Shown here: positions 1 to 10,140 of the stretch, in pieces
Layout: each line of letters starts with the position of its first letter
How positions within the stretch are numbered: position 1 is the first letter of the stretch
Assembly: GCF_010111755.1 (NCBI RefSeq)
Contig: NC_088958.1
Location: 372,001 to 436,000 of the forward strand
Origin: Nakaseomyces glabratus
Taxonomy: Eukaryota; Ascomycota; Saccharomycetes; Saccharomycetales; Saccharomycetaceae
Reading direction: 5' to 3'
DNA: 64,000 nucleotides
Made by a program: the position numbers and the translations under genes
Notes under the pieces: generated by a model
Seen by the model: the letters and a program-made list of their open reading frames with translations, nothing else
Database searches by the model: none
Told to the model about the DNA's origin: nothing

Positions 1-588
1 TATTACGATTTTTCGAAAATCAAGTTGATCCTGTTATGTTCACCAGGATTTTATGCTAAGACATTGCTGGAAAAAATTACCCAATACGCACAAGAGGAGA
101 GAAATAAATCAATCATTGATCATCAATCATTATTCCTGGTTGCACACTGTTCAACAGGTTATTTACAAGGTATTAGTGAAGTTCTCAAAAATCCACTATA
201 TTCAACCAAGTTGAGTGATACGAAATATGCTAAAGACGCTGCAATTATGGATGAGTTTATGGAACACTTGAATAACGACGATTTCAAAGCATGGTACGGT
301 GAAGCAGAAGTAGAAAAAGCAGCGGAAATGGGTGCCATAAAATATTTATTAATTACTGATACCATGTTGCATAATGATGATATCAAAAAGAGGAAGAAAT
401 TCCTTGCTTTATATGAGAACGTCGAAAGTTCCGGTGGTAAAGGTGTGGTTTTCAGTACTTTGCATTCTCTTGGTGAAGAGCTAGATAGGATGACTGGTGT
501 TGCATGTATACTAAACTATCCATTACCAGATCTGGACGAAGATCTTGAGGATGAAGAATCTGAGAACGATAATGAATTTGAAATTTAA
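1..588 (+). CDS. DOM34: Dom34/Pelota ribosome-rescue factor, 3' part (5' end outside window)
   Basis: The frame is open from base 1 and gives 195 residues, so the gene enters from the left and only the C-terminal part is present. The visible part matches the central and C-terminal (eRF1 domain 2/3-like) portion of Dom34/Pelota, ending in the acidic tail usual for yeast Dom34 (residues rich in D and E just before the stop). Dom34 with Hbs1 recognises stalled ribosomes with an empty A site and, with Rli1, splits them during no-go and non-stop decay in the cytoplasm. No frameshift or internal stop is seen. In S. cerevisiae DOM34 lies beside the chromosome XIV centromere, with CIT1 on the other side; the same genes are close together here. 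The identity is from recalled sequence similarity plus neighbourhood. Confidence 0.88.
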   Translation, partial: YYDFSKIKLILLCSPGFYAKTLLEKITQYAQEERNKSIIDHQSLFLVAHCSTGYLQGISEVLKNPLYSTKLSDTKYAKDAAIMDEFMEHLNNDDFKAWYGEAEVEKAAEMGAIKYLLITDTMLHNDDIKKRKKFLALYENVESSGGKGVVFSTLHSLGEELDRMTGVACILNYPLPDLDEDLEDEESENDNEFEI

Positions 589-887
589 AATAAGTTTAAT
601 TTTGCTCCGATAACTACTTCCATAAATTCCCGTAGATTCAATAGCATGAAAAGCTGCTTGTGCTTAGATTAGCATAATCCAGAATACATTGAATTAGGTA
701 TTAATTATTTATTGGTGGCCCATCTATTTATAGTTTCGAACTAACTCACCTATTTATTAATTAATCTTTTCGCTAAGTCTCGAAACGTTATCAGCTTAAT
801 ATATGTGTCATATATAATACAAGTCAGGAAGTATAATTTTTGACAACGACTCACAATACAATAAATGAAAATTAGACAGTAATACAA

Positions 888-1676
888 CTACATAATAACA
901 CAATTTTTACTTGGATTGAATTTGGTCTTTTCTTTTGGACGTGTTTCTGTAGGTTTCTGTTGAGTTGTTGTTCCAGAGGTCTTTACTTCTGCCTTGCCAG
1001 TAGCGGATGTATTTTGCTTGGCGGATGGCTTACTGTCCATATTTTTGCTAGATTTAGTAGAGGGCTTTTTGTCGCATAGCTTAGAGGCAGTTTCATAAAA
1101 GGTTTTACCTTGTGTCTTTGCCATTCTGAGTTCAAGAGAGGAAGGCTGTCTTGAACCGTCAGCACCAGCCAAGGTACCAGCACCCCAAGGACTACCGCCG
1201 TGGATGTCCTCCACATTCGACAATTCTGCAAATGTGTATTTGTAGCCCAATGGAACAAATACCATACCGTGGTGGACAAGGTAGTTCATACAAGTCTTGA
1301 CTGTGGCTTCTTGGCCACCACCATAGGTACCAGTGCTGACAAATACACCTGCTGGTTTGCCCCATAGGGAGCCTTGAACCCAGATAGCGCCTGTTTTATC
1401 CCAAAATTCGGCCCATTGGGATGGAACATTACCAAAACGAGTGGGTACACCAAACAAGAAAGCATCATAATCGGTAAGAGTTTCGCCATTAGCAATTAGG
1501 AAGTCCTCTGGCTTTTCAGCAGCGTTCATTTGCTCCAGAACATCATCGGGAAGTGTCTCAGGAACTCTGAACAAAGTTACTTCACCACCAGCTGCCTCAA
1601 CACCTTTTTTAATCTCCCTTGCAATGGTAGTTATATGACCATAGCAGGAGTACGTAATAATTGCTACCTTAACCAT
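888..1676 (-). CDS. YCP4: Ycp4-like flavodoxin-fold protein (WrbA/Pst2/Rfs1 family) with C-terminal CaaX box
   Basis: This 262-residue protein starts with the flavodoxin-like strand and phosphate loop of the WrbA family (residues 1-15, a 'TYSCYGH' loop), followed by '[12 protein letters not shown]' and '[10 protein letters not shown]' segments typical of NAD(P)H:quinone oxidoreductase-like proteins. The domain ends near residue 195. A tail of about 65 residues follows, rich in K, S, T and P, and ends in C-V-I-M, a CaaX-type box that suggests lipid attachment. The tail separates Ycp4 from the shorter Pst2 and Rfs1. These proteins sit in eisosome-associated plasma membrane regions and are linked to quinone detoxification; no reaction is proven for Ycp4. 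YCP4 is next to citrate synthase CIT2 in S. cerevisiae, and here it lies next to the citrate synthase gene, supporting the name. Confidence 0.85.
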   Translation of the reverse strand: MVKVAIITYSCYGHITTIAREIKKGVEAAGGEVTLFRVPETLPDDVLEQMNAAEKPEDFLIANGETLTDYDAFLFGVPTRFGNVPSQWAEFWDKTGAIWVQGSLWGKPAGVFVSTGTYGGGQEATVKTCMNYLVHHGMVFVPLGYKYTFAELSNVEDIHGGSPWGAGTLAGADGSRQPSSLELRMAKTQGKTFYETASKLCDKKPSTKSSKNMDSKPSAKQNTSATGKAEVKTSGTTTQQKPTETRPKEKTKFNPSKNCVIM

Positions 1677-3126
1677 TTTAAATTATTGTTTTTACCTTGG
1701 CAGTTGTATTCTGTAATTACCTCGATATTACGCTGATAATGTGTAAAACTATCGAGTTGCTTCTTTCAGAATGCTAGAATAGATAGTGTACATGTTATAT
1801 ATAAGAAGCATAATAGCTGTGTTTATATCCTCAAAGGGTGTCCTATGTAAAACCTATATCCAATAGAGGAAATTTAGGGTCAATAAGGATAATTGGTTAG
1901 ATAGTGTTTACGAATACAATGCAAATATGAAATGAGCCATCCTATCAAATGCGTGAAGAGAAATTGAACCAATTGTTTGGCTAAATGGGTCTCTAAGGCC
2001 GGGCTTATTCAGTTAACTGGTGAGCTTCTATGGATACTGAGTTCTCTTGCAGCACCCATTATGTAAATGTGCTACTACTTTTAAAAATAAGGTCAAAGGA
2101 ATTACAGGGCAAGTCAACAAAACACTCCCTCAACTTATCACAGGTGAGACTCAATCGATGAGGTTTTCCCAAGAAGAGAAGCAAGACGTCAAGGTAAGCA
2201 GGGCAGACAACAAGCAGGCAGCGAAATGTCCGAATGTGTTTCCAAAGCAAAAACTCTCTTTTGACAGACCTTGAGAGAGACACATTCACCATCATTTGAT
2301 AAAGAGCTCAAAAGGTAAAGATAAAATTGTCCCTTAATTATTGGTTCGAAGTGATAACTGTTTTCTTTCAATTTATCTCGGAAGCTGAATGCTGGTGAGC
2401 TGTTGGCGAACTGCTGGCGAACTGCTGGCGTACTACTGGGAAGTTGCAACCTTTTCAGCTAGGACAGCATACTGGTACCAAAAATAAATAAGCGAAAATA
2501 GTTATCCATGATATATCCATTAGATTCATCCGTTAGAACCTATTTGGGACCATCAGAATAGAGTCAAGTTAATCTTGGGAGTTAGTAAGCTGTTATATTC
2601 AAAAACTGTTACTTAAAAGTAAAGATAAAAATTATACAAATGATATGTATTCATCAATTCATTATAAAAGGACAGACATGATAGAGTAATAAAAAATGAA
2701 TGATACTGAAAAGAAAAAGCTATGTGTATTGATTGGCTTACTTTTCACAAAATCACATATACAGGGCAAAGTATGCAATGCGCTTATGAGATTCTCCTAT
2801 ATGGCATGCAATTAATTTTTACAATATGAACCTCCTTAATCCCTGACAAAAAGTCATCAAGAATAAAAAAAAGGTGTTGTTTGGCCTCCTTTTACATTTT
2901 ATCGAGCTGTATTTCAGATTGTAGGAATATAAAAATCGATATGGTTGCAAGTATTTTCTTTCACAAAAAATAGGAAAAAAGCATTATAACTTAAAAGTTA
3001 AAAACAAACAGGATTCATCACAGCTGATGATTAAAGCTGATTTCGTATCCTGCAGTAAAAATAAATAGAGCAAAACAGGAAATTAAGAATATTAATAATT
3101 GTTAGAAAGATCCCATTTCATCCTAT
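1677..3126. other. Intergenic region between YCP4 and CIT1 (1.45 kb)
   Basis: This holds the promoter of YCP4 and the 3' flank of CIT1 (both on the minus strand). No convincing gene is present; open frames here are at most 86 codons and overlap each other on both strands. It contains a short 11-base tandem repeat at about 2400-2440. A minus-strand TACTAAC (2581-2587) is present but no matching splice donor was found. Confidence 0.6.
2400..2440. repeat. 11-bp minisatellite (about 3.5 copies)
   Basis: The unit CTGCTGGCGAA repeats from 2400 with minor variants (CTGTTGGCGAA, CTGCTGGCGAA, CTGCTGGCGTA, then CTACTGGGA). It lies in non-coding DNA upstream of YCP4. Confidence 0.75.
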
Positions 3127-4545
3127 TTATTTCTTGCTTTCAATAGATTTTACCAATTCCTTGAACTTCTCGGTGGAGAAAGACTTTGGTCTTTCAATTG
3201 GAGCACCAACAGCTCTGTCGATGATCAATTGTGGAAGAACACCGAATGCTCTGGAAACACCAAACAATACAGTGTAGAAGGAAGCTTCAGTTAGGCCGTA
3301 GTATTGTAATAGAACACCGGAGTGGGAGTCAACATTTGGCCATGGGTTCTTGGTCTTACCGTGCTTGGTTAAGACCTTTGGAGCAACGTCGTAGATGGTA
3401 GAAACCAACTTGAACAACTCGTAGTCTGGGAAGTGCTTTAGAGCAAATTCACGTTGAGCAGTGTAACGTGGATCTGTCTTTCTTAGGACGGCGTGACCGT
3501 AACCTGGGATAACTCTACCACCGTTCAGCGTGTCCCATAGGTACTTCTCAACAGTTTCCTTTGAGTAATCACCCTTGACCTCTTCTCTGAAAGTGAACAA
3601 CCATTCCAAAACTTCTTGGTTGGCACGACCGTGCAATGGACCAGCCAAACCGTTCATACCAGCAGCAAAGGATAGGTAAGGAGAAGATAGAGCGGAACCG
3701 ACCAAGTGTGTGGTGTGAGCAGAAACGTTACCACCTTCATGATCGGAGTGGATAGTCAAGTACAATCTCATCAAGTCGACGAAATCTTTGTTAGTGTAAC
3801 CCAATAGGTGGGCCAAGTTCTTACCGTAGTCGGCGTTAGGGTCGACTTGGCAGATCTTACCATCCTTAAAGATGTTACGGTAGATCTTGGATGCAATAAC
3901 AGGCAACTTACCCAGCAGGTCTAGGGAGTCTTCGAAAGTGTAGCTCCAGTATTCCTTCTTGTTAACACCTCTTGCGTAAGCCTTAGCGAACTTGGACTCT
4001 GTTTCTAAAGCGTTAACGGCAATGGACAATTGAGCCATTGGGTGCAAATCCTTTGGTAAGCTGTCCAGCAACTTCAAGACATGTTCTGGAACTTCAGATC
4101 TGGAGGCCAAGTCAGCGGAGAAAGCCTTAACTTGAGATTCGGTTGGGACTTCACCGGTCAATAGCAACCAGAAAAGAGCTTCTGGGACTGGTTCGGAGCT
4201 GCCACCAATGGTAGGCAATTCCTTCTTGATTTCCGGAATGGTTCTACCTCTGAATCTAATACCTTCCTCAGGGTCTAGCACGGAACCTTCCCAAACGATA
4301 CCTTTGATACCACGCATACCACCGTAAGCTTGTTCCAGTAGTAGTTGGTCAATGACGGTCTTACCATGTTCTTTCTTGAATTGCTTGATCTCTTCTGCTT
4401 GTTTTGGGAAGATGTCAGCAAATGTGTCCTTCAAAGTCTTTTCGGAACTTATGGAAGTGGCACTGAATGCTCTCGTAGAAGTGAGAGCTTTGTAAGCTTG
4501 TGCCCTCAAGGCTGGGGTAGCTCTAGCTGCTGAGGATAAAGACAT
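3127..4545 (-). CDS. CIT1: Mitochondrial citrate synthase
   Basis: The 472-residue product is citrate synthase, which condenses acetyl-CoA and oxaloacetate in the first step of the TCA cycle. The N-terminal 35 or so residues are rich in A, R, S and T and lack acidic residues, as expected for a matrix-targeting presequence. The family signature is visible: '[12 protein letters not shown]' (active-site His region), '[15 protein letters not shown]' (second catalytic His) and 'NVDSHSG' with the catalytic Asp. Length is close to yeast Cit1 (479). The C-terminus is S-K-K, not the peroxisomal SKL of Cit2, so this is the mitochondrial form. Codon use is strongly biased to preferred codons, indicating high expression. 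S. cerevisiae has CIT1 and CIT2 as duplicates; YCP4 next door matches the CIT2 side and DOM34 the CIT1 side. Confidence 0.96.
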   Translation of the reverse strand: MSLSSAARATPALRAQAYKALTSTRAFSATSISSEKTLKDTFADIFPKQAEEIKQFKKEHGKTVIDQLLLEQAYGGMRGIKGIVWEGSVLDPEEGIRFRGRTIPEIKKELPTIGGSSEPVPEALFWLLLTGEVPTESQVKAFSADLASRSEVPEHVLKLLDSLPKDLHPMAQLSIAVNALETESKFAKAYARGVNKKEYWSYTFEDSLDLLGKLPVIASKIYRNIFKDGKICQVDPNADYGKNLAHLLGYTNKDFVDLMRLYLTIHSDHEGGNVSAHTTHLVGSALSSPYLSFAAGMNGLAGPLHGRANQEVLEWLFTFREEVKGDYSKETVEKYLWDTLNGGRVIPGYGHAVLRKTDPRYTAQREFALKHFPDYELFKLVSTIYDVAPKVLTKHGKTKNPWPNVDSHSGVLLQYYGLTEASFYTVLFGVSRAFGVLPQLIIDRAVGAPIERPKSFSTEKFKELVKSIESKK

Positions 4546-6438
4546 AGCTCTTGTAGTTAAGATTTGTTTGTAATAATGACTAACTGTGAATAGCTTTTCT
4601 CCTTTTCTTTATTTCAGTTAAATTAACGAAATAAAAATAAAATGCAATGTTTCGAGAGAAAAAATTAGGGATAGATTTTTCAAAAGAAATAAAAATCACA
4701 AAAGAATATTATGGTTCAGTAAAAATTCACAGAAGTTAGAAAGTACAATAGAATTTATAACAAAAATATGATAATTCTAATATATTCTTTCCCTTGTTCT
4801 GTCAGTGGATATTATATTTTTAGATTTTCCTTGTCAAATGTTATTGCAGGGGAAACAAACTAAAAATTATCAAATAGAAATAAAGTGTAAATTAATTCCT
4901 TGTCGCTAAAAAAAATTAATCGATTTAGAATATTGATTGCTCGGTACTGTTTTTCTATTCTTTTGTAATAAGTATATGACACAAATTTTTACAAAAGAAG
5001 ACGAGGAAATATAAACTACTCTTGAAATATAATCTTCAAAATCCCAAAAACCGAACTGTCCGATATATTGCAACAAGTTGCAACACTTATATATAATTTT
5101 TTTTTTGTTGTCTGCTCTTCAAAAGAAAATCAAAATAAATTATCAAGAGCCTGTGCCATTCCTATTTTTTTGTCTTGAAAACACCACGTCCGTGACCACA
5201 CAAATAGCAATCCTATTGAAATGTGTGTGCTAATATCCGAGTTTATTGTATTTTAGTGGTTTCCCGTAAATTTAATATCTACAAGCTTGTAATAACATCA
5301 TGATGGTCATTCTTTTTTTTTTTTTCCTTTGAGTTTTGCGACTTCTGTATCTTCAGTTTTTTCATAGCTTGCTATTTGCTCTTTAAAAAGCATGCTACTC
5401 TACATGTAAACTTTAGTATGAACACTTCACTTCACTTCCACTTCGCACTTCACATAAAACTGGGAAGAGGGATAATATAGAGATGGAGGGGAGAAAGGAC
5501 TTCCAAAGAGAAAAGGTAATAGCAAAGAAGGCCCAAAACAAAAAAAATTAAGGGCACAAATTAGATGTTACCAGTAAAACCCCGTTGGAAGGAAAGGAGA
5601 GGAAAGGGAGTCGATAGGCCAGCGCAAGGAAGAGAGAGTAGAGATGTAGAAGAGATCTTCTTATTCCAACATACTGCGTAATTTTGATTTGTTGTGATTG
5701 GTAAAACGGGAAAACGTAAGGAAATCCCACCAAATGCTAACAACCCTCAGCAGTAATAGCCATGGGAAAGCTATACGTAAACTGTTTTTACAAGGTAAAC
5801 AGGAGCCGCAAAGCAGAGTTTAACACTTCAAGAAAGAAGTTCCAGCACAACGAGATCGACTTCTCCCCTCTCCTCCCTCGAGAAAAGAGAATTAGGGAAG
5901 CACGAAAGATTTCGAAAATGAATGTAGTCTCTCTAATTGCACTTCAAGCATTGGCTGAGAAGAGAAGAAGAAACAAAATGAGAGAGTTACGGAGAAACGC
6001 TACAATGGCATTTCATTGGTCAAAAGGGTAAGCCAAAAAGTTGTAATTCTCGGGATTGTGATCATGTACTGTACCAAAAGTTGCAAAAAAAAACATATTT
6101 TGTTTTGCGGGAAAACGGAATCCAAAAAAGGAGATAGTAAGCAGACCAAAACCTTGTGCGAGGATGAACATCAATATTTTCTTTCATTGTAAAAAAAAAG
6201 AATAAAAATAAAAACTGGGATACTGAAAATGTGTCTATAACCCGTACTGGGATTAATGGGGGGGGAGGAAATGGGGAACCTAAGAGAGAAGCCTTAAGCT
6301 AAAAAAAAAAAATTAAAGAATAAGGGCTTCGGACCAATAATATCACTGGCTTTCTGTCTATTTGCTAACTTCCTTTGCACTGGAATCTGAATCTGAATCT
6401 CATGTTAACCTGCGAAGCCCTAAGAAAAATGAGGTAAG

Positions 6439-6480
6439 AAGACCTAAAAGACCTAAAAGACCAAAAGGACCAAAGAAAAA
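6439..6480. repeat. 9-bp imperfect tandem repeat (purine-rich)
   Basis: Units of the form GACCTAAAA / GACCAAAAG follow one another four times, ending in an A-rich run. In one frame this reads as a K/R/P-rich low-complexity peptide, but no real gene is supported here. Confidence 0.6.
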
Positions 6481-6947
6481 AAAAGCTCTCAATTTCAGGT
6501 CCCTAGGAGCTGTTTTTAGCTTTAGGGCTTGGATAAAGAGAAAAGAGCCCTTCCTAAAGGTCATATGTAACTTATTTGGTAGTTTCTGCTGTACCAAGCA
6601 TTGGTGATCAATAAGACCTAAAAAAGACAGTGCAGAAAACTTTAGGGGAGAGCATAGAAACTCCGTGGCTCTCTGAAAAAGGATGGGAGAAGTTAGAGGT
6701 CATGCACTTTTATTCTTTCCCCTCCTTCTAAAACTGACTAAAAGAAAGCAGGGCCGAGGACGTAAGATTCTAACAGCTGAAGAGACAGACAGAGAAAGAA
6801 TCAAAAGTGCGTGACCTGCTAGACTACTACGCACAAAACTGTCCTCCTTCAAATTACACGCGTAGGAAACCACAGTATATTTCCAAGTGTAATGCCTACT
6901 TCTCTTTCTATTTCTGAGAATATGTGTGGCAACAAGCAATAGGAAGC

Positions 6948-6976
6948 GTTGAAAGACGTTGAAAGACGTTGAAAAG
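6948..6976. repeat. 10-bp tandem repeat, three copies
   Basis: GTTGAAAGAC occurs twice in perfect tandem followed by a third copy that starts GTTGAAAAG. It lies in non-coding DNA. Confidence 0.7.
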
Positions 6977-8252
6977 CAAAGGACTGTCTGAGGAGTATGG
7001 TACAGCAGAAGAGTAAATCAATCTTCAAAATTTGGCACTAAATACTCGCAGAAAGGCTAACAGCAGAGCATTCCCAAAGCCATTTCACTGCACACACGTC
7101 TTCTATCCCCATCTTCCATTACTAGCAGACTAGTCAGAAGCTAACAGAAAATTAACTATTCAATAATAGGACATCGGTTGTCTTTAACTGTCAATTAGAG
7201 AATAATTTTCCTATTCCACTTCTCTTGTTACGTGTGTTAGTGTTGCTGTACTAAATTGGAGATTATCGAAAGGTAAAAAAAAACAATTGCCGCCTTTATC
7301 CGATTAGGCTCGTAATATCGCCTGCAATTTGAACTGCACCCCGGTGACGGTGTACTCCTTCAAGGAGTAAGTTACGTTTCTCCTTAAAACAAGATCTAAA
7401 TCAAAAATCTATCGTCAAAATGCGGTTAACTCAGGAGAATCCCATAAAAGGCACCATATTGAAATGGATGATGACCATAAAAAGTGGGGTATTAGCTTTT
7501 CAGAATTGTAAAAGTGTTTTAGGAAGACCGTGAGTTACATGTTTCTCAAAAGTATGTGTGACCTACTTCCATGATGAAGTTTATATTACTCCAATATTTT
7601 CCTGTTAGTCTGTACACTAACAATACTCATGCCTTACTCCGAAATAGAAGCAAGGGACATGGTCCACTTTCCCAACTTCAAAGGTGTCTTGGATTGTTGT
7701 GTAATGTACCTTTCTTTTAGTGATTCCGTAGGAGTACTTATTAAGACATCTCCGAGAACACGGAGCTGATAAGGATCTACGGTTTTCTTCCCCATCTCTT
7801 TGACGGCTGTCCAAGAACATTGACGAGGATACTATGTAATCGTATCCTGTGCGGTTATCCTTACCTGAATCAAGTCTCTCATTTCAGTGGTAGGAGAAGC
7901 TACAAGTAGGTTGGAAGTGGAGGGAAGAATCATATCTTGTCATAGACTGTACTCTTTGTAAATACGCGTTATTAGAAGGAAATGCACGCATAACCACACA
8001 TTGAATTGCATGTAATTTTTTTGGCGTCTCACATACTTAAAACAGGAAAACTTTTTACCACACATTTTGGTCTAGCTGTAACTCATAAATGGGAATTTCT
8101 ATCCCATGATTTCATAAGGTTTCTGTTGTTACTCTATTTCTCGTTTGATGGGGGAGGGATCTAGGCGGTTATCATATCGTAAATTCATGATAATCAATAA
8201 AATTATATTCTGTTTGGAATAAATCTACGGTTGTGAAAAAATCACTTGTTCC

Positions 8253-9236
8253 CTAGCGCTTGTCCTTTTGTACACTCAGCAGCAGCTTAGCTTCTCTTAG
8301 TTCTCTTCTTAATTTATTAACTTGGTTTTGAACGGATGAGCGTTCATTGATTAATATACAGCATTTGGATTCTAATTCTTGAATGTTATTTTGTTGTCTT
8401 TCTACTATTTCATTCAACTCCCTCTCTCTTTTAATGTTTACGTAGTTCCTCTCGGTGTGATCGATCTCTTTGGCTACATTTATAGATGGGATTAAACTAG
8501 ACTCCTTTAATTTCAGATACTTAACCTTTTGCTCTTCGTACTGTTCTTTTAATAGAGATAACTCCAACTCCATTTCTTGTTTACTAACACTATCTTCGAT
8601 TAGCATACGGATGGATTCCTGGATTGGTTTGATCCCCCGCCTTTTCTCTTCTTGATGTGCAAAATATCCTAGAAGCTTTCTTAGCCGCCCATTTTCCTCC
8701 TTAAGCATACTCAACAGCCTTATGTGTTCTCGGTTCGAAGCAATTTGTTGTTCGTCCAAACGGCGCTTAACTTCTTGTGTTCGCTCCTTGAAATTTTGTG
8801 GAATGGCTCGAGATAAAAGTGAAAACATCTTGCATACGCTATCGTAATCCAAATCCGTTGGAACTTCAAGATCCATATTACATAATGTAAAGCATCTACT
8901 TATCAGCAGTCTCAGCGCTTCTAGCTCTTCATTTCTATCTGTCTCTGTCTGATAATATTCCATTTGGGTAGTGTCCACTCTTCTAGTCTCGGCCTGAGCT
9001 TTCTCTGTAGTATCAAATATACCACAGTCTTGCATACCTGTCTTTGAAACACTACTCTCTGGAAAGTTTCTCAATATAGATTTTAATCGTAATCCTCCCG
9101 ACGTTGCAATGTTATTAACGGTTTTTCGTTGCCCATCAAGTTTCAGTGGAAGTATTTCTATTGTGTCGTCATCCGAGTATGTAACTATTGTGTTCCTTGG
9201 GTTGAACTGCACACTGCAAGTTTTCTTTCTAGTCAT
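8253..9236 (-). CDS. MPC54: Coiled-coil protein, probable Mpc54-type meiotic spindle-pole plaque component
   Basis: The 327-residue product has no enzyme motif. From about residue 95 to the end it is rich in E, K, R, Q and L with heptad-like spacing, indicating long coiled-coil segments; the first 95 residues are mixed and probably disordered. The gene lies directly beside GAC1 in the same orientation and order as MPC54 (YOR177C) and GAC1 (YOR178C) in S. cerevisiae. Mpc54 is a coiled-coil part of the modified outer plaque of the spindle pole body that starts prospore membranes in meiosis II. The protein here is shorter than S. cerevisiae Mpc54 (464). The name rests mainly on gene order and coiled-coil nature, so any other fast-evolving coiled-coil protein is possible. 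Confidence 0.55.
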   Translation of the reverse strand: MTRKKTCSVQFNPRNTIVTYSDDDTIEILPLKLDGQRKTVNNIATSGGLRLKSILRNFPESSVSKTGMQDCGIFDTTEKAQAETRRVDTTQMEYYQTETDRNEELEALRLLISRCFTLCNMDLEVPTDLDYDSVCKMFSLLSRAIPQNFKERTQEVKRRLDEQQIASNREHIRLLSMLKEENGRLRKLLGYFAHQEEKRRGIKPIQESIRMLIEDSVSKQEMELELSLLKEQYEEQKVKYLKLKESSLIPSINVAKEIDHTERNYVNIKRERELNEIVERQQNNIQELESKCCILINERSSVQNQVNKLRRELREAKLLLSVQKDKR

Positions 9237-10140
9237 TATATGGTTGTTTGTTTGTTTTTGAGAAGCCTTAGTTATTATTTGTAGTCTTTCATATCACTGA
9301 TAATTATCTACTTTTACAGGCTATATATTAATATATCGGCGTAAATAAGATACATATTCAACTCAACCTGATAAATCGGATATCTCTTCGAGGAATAACT
9401 TCCAATGGCGAACTATAATATTAGTATCATTTTATAACTTGGGTCACAAAGTCGGTTTAAGGTCATTCTTTAGGTTTATGTATTTGACACTAAATATAAA
9501 AGGAAAATACTGTTATTTTTTTCCAAAGGACACAAATAAGCTCAACTCTCTCCAACACACTACGTTTGATAGCTAGCCTTGAAATCATTCAGTAACTGAA
9601 TGTATATGATAAAAAAGTCTGTGGTGATCTCTAACCTCCCCAACCCCCATTACACTCTGAACTGTGGTAAGACAAAATTGACCTATGGCAATACTGGTGA
9701 TAAGAGCAGAGAAATATCTTCATGCAAGGAATATCTTTATATTTAGTTATAATGTGTAGTTGAGTATAAATAGTAGACAAAAAGCTCGATTTATGCATGT
9801 TTATGATACACATATGCTAAGCTCATTTATGTGTTAAGAGTGTAAATGTATTAAAATGAATGCGTGTGTACTTTTTGACAATTGATTTGAAGATAGTTGC
9901 CGTCACATCACAGTGTGTTTCAAAGTTTAATAATATTAAGCAAATTGGCAGATTTATCTTATTGACAGTTTTTATTGTATTGAAGCAACAACCTGTTGTC
10001 ATATAGTTTTCATGCAATTAATAATCTCCTGGAGGAGGACAAAACTTGTAATTTAACAGAAGTAGAAAGAAGTTGAGTGCATTCATGCTATAGTTTCTGA
10101 TAGCAAGCAATAGCAACCTATTTCCGACCCTTTTCTTCCA
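9237..10140. other. Intergenic region between MPC54-like gene and GAC1 (0.9 kb)
   Basis: Promoter of the MPC54-like gene and 3' flank of GAC1. The DNA is AT-rich with no gene, repeat or RNA that I can support. Confidence 0.55.

Larger units (their letters stand above)
4546..8252. other. Long gene-poor region between CIT1 and the MPC54-like gene (3.7 kb)
   Basis: This includes the CIT1 promoter (right of 4545) and the 3' flank of the MPC54-like gene. Near CIT1 there are T-rich tracts and a GGTCAC core (on the minus strand, 5192-5197) that would suit Rtg1/Rtg3, known regulators of CIT genes; this is only a motif match. An 89-codon open frame at 5762-6031 has no family features and is not called. 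Short tandem repeats occur at 6439-6480 and 6948-6976. I see no tRNA, rRNA or mobile element. Gene-order neighbours on the two sides come from different S. cerevisiae chromosomes. Confidence 0.6.

Noticed and set aside
2581..2587. Minus-strand TACTAAC suggesting an intron upstream of YCP4
   Set aside because: No GTATGT-type donor lies at a suitable distance, and YCP4 has a normal start without it.
3127..3140. Peroxisomal targeting signal on citrate synthase
   Set aside because: The last residues are S-K-K, not S-K-L, and the N-terminus is a mitochondrial presequence.
5762..6031. 89-codon basic frame in the CIT1 upstream region
   Set aside because: Lysine- and arginine-rich by base composition; no similarity that I recognise and no supporting context.
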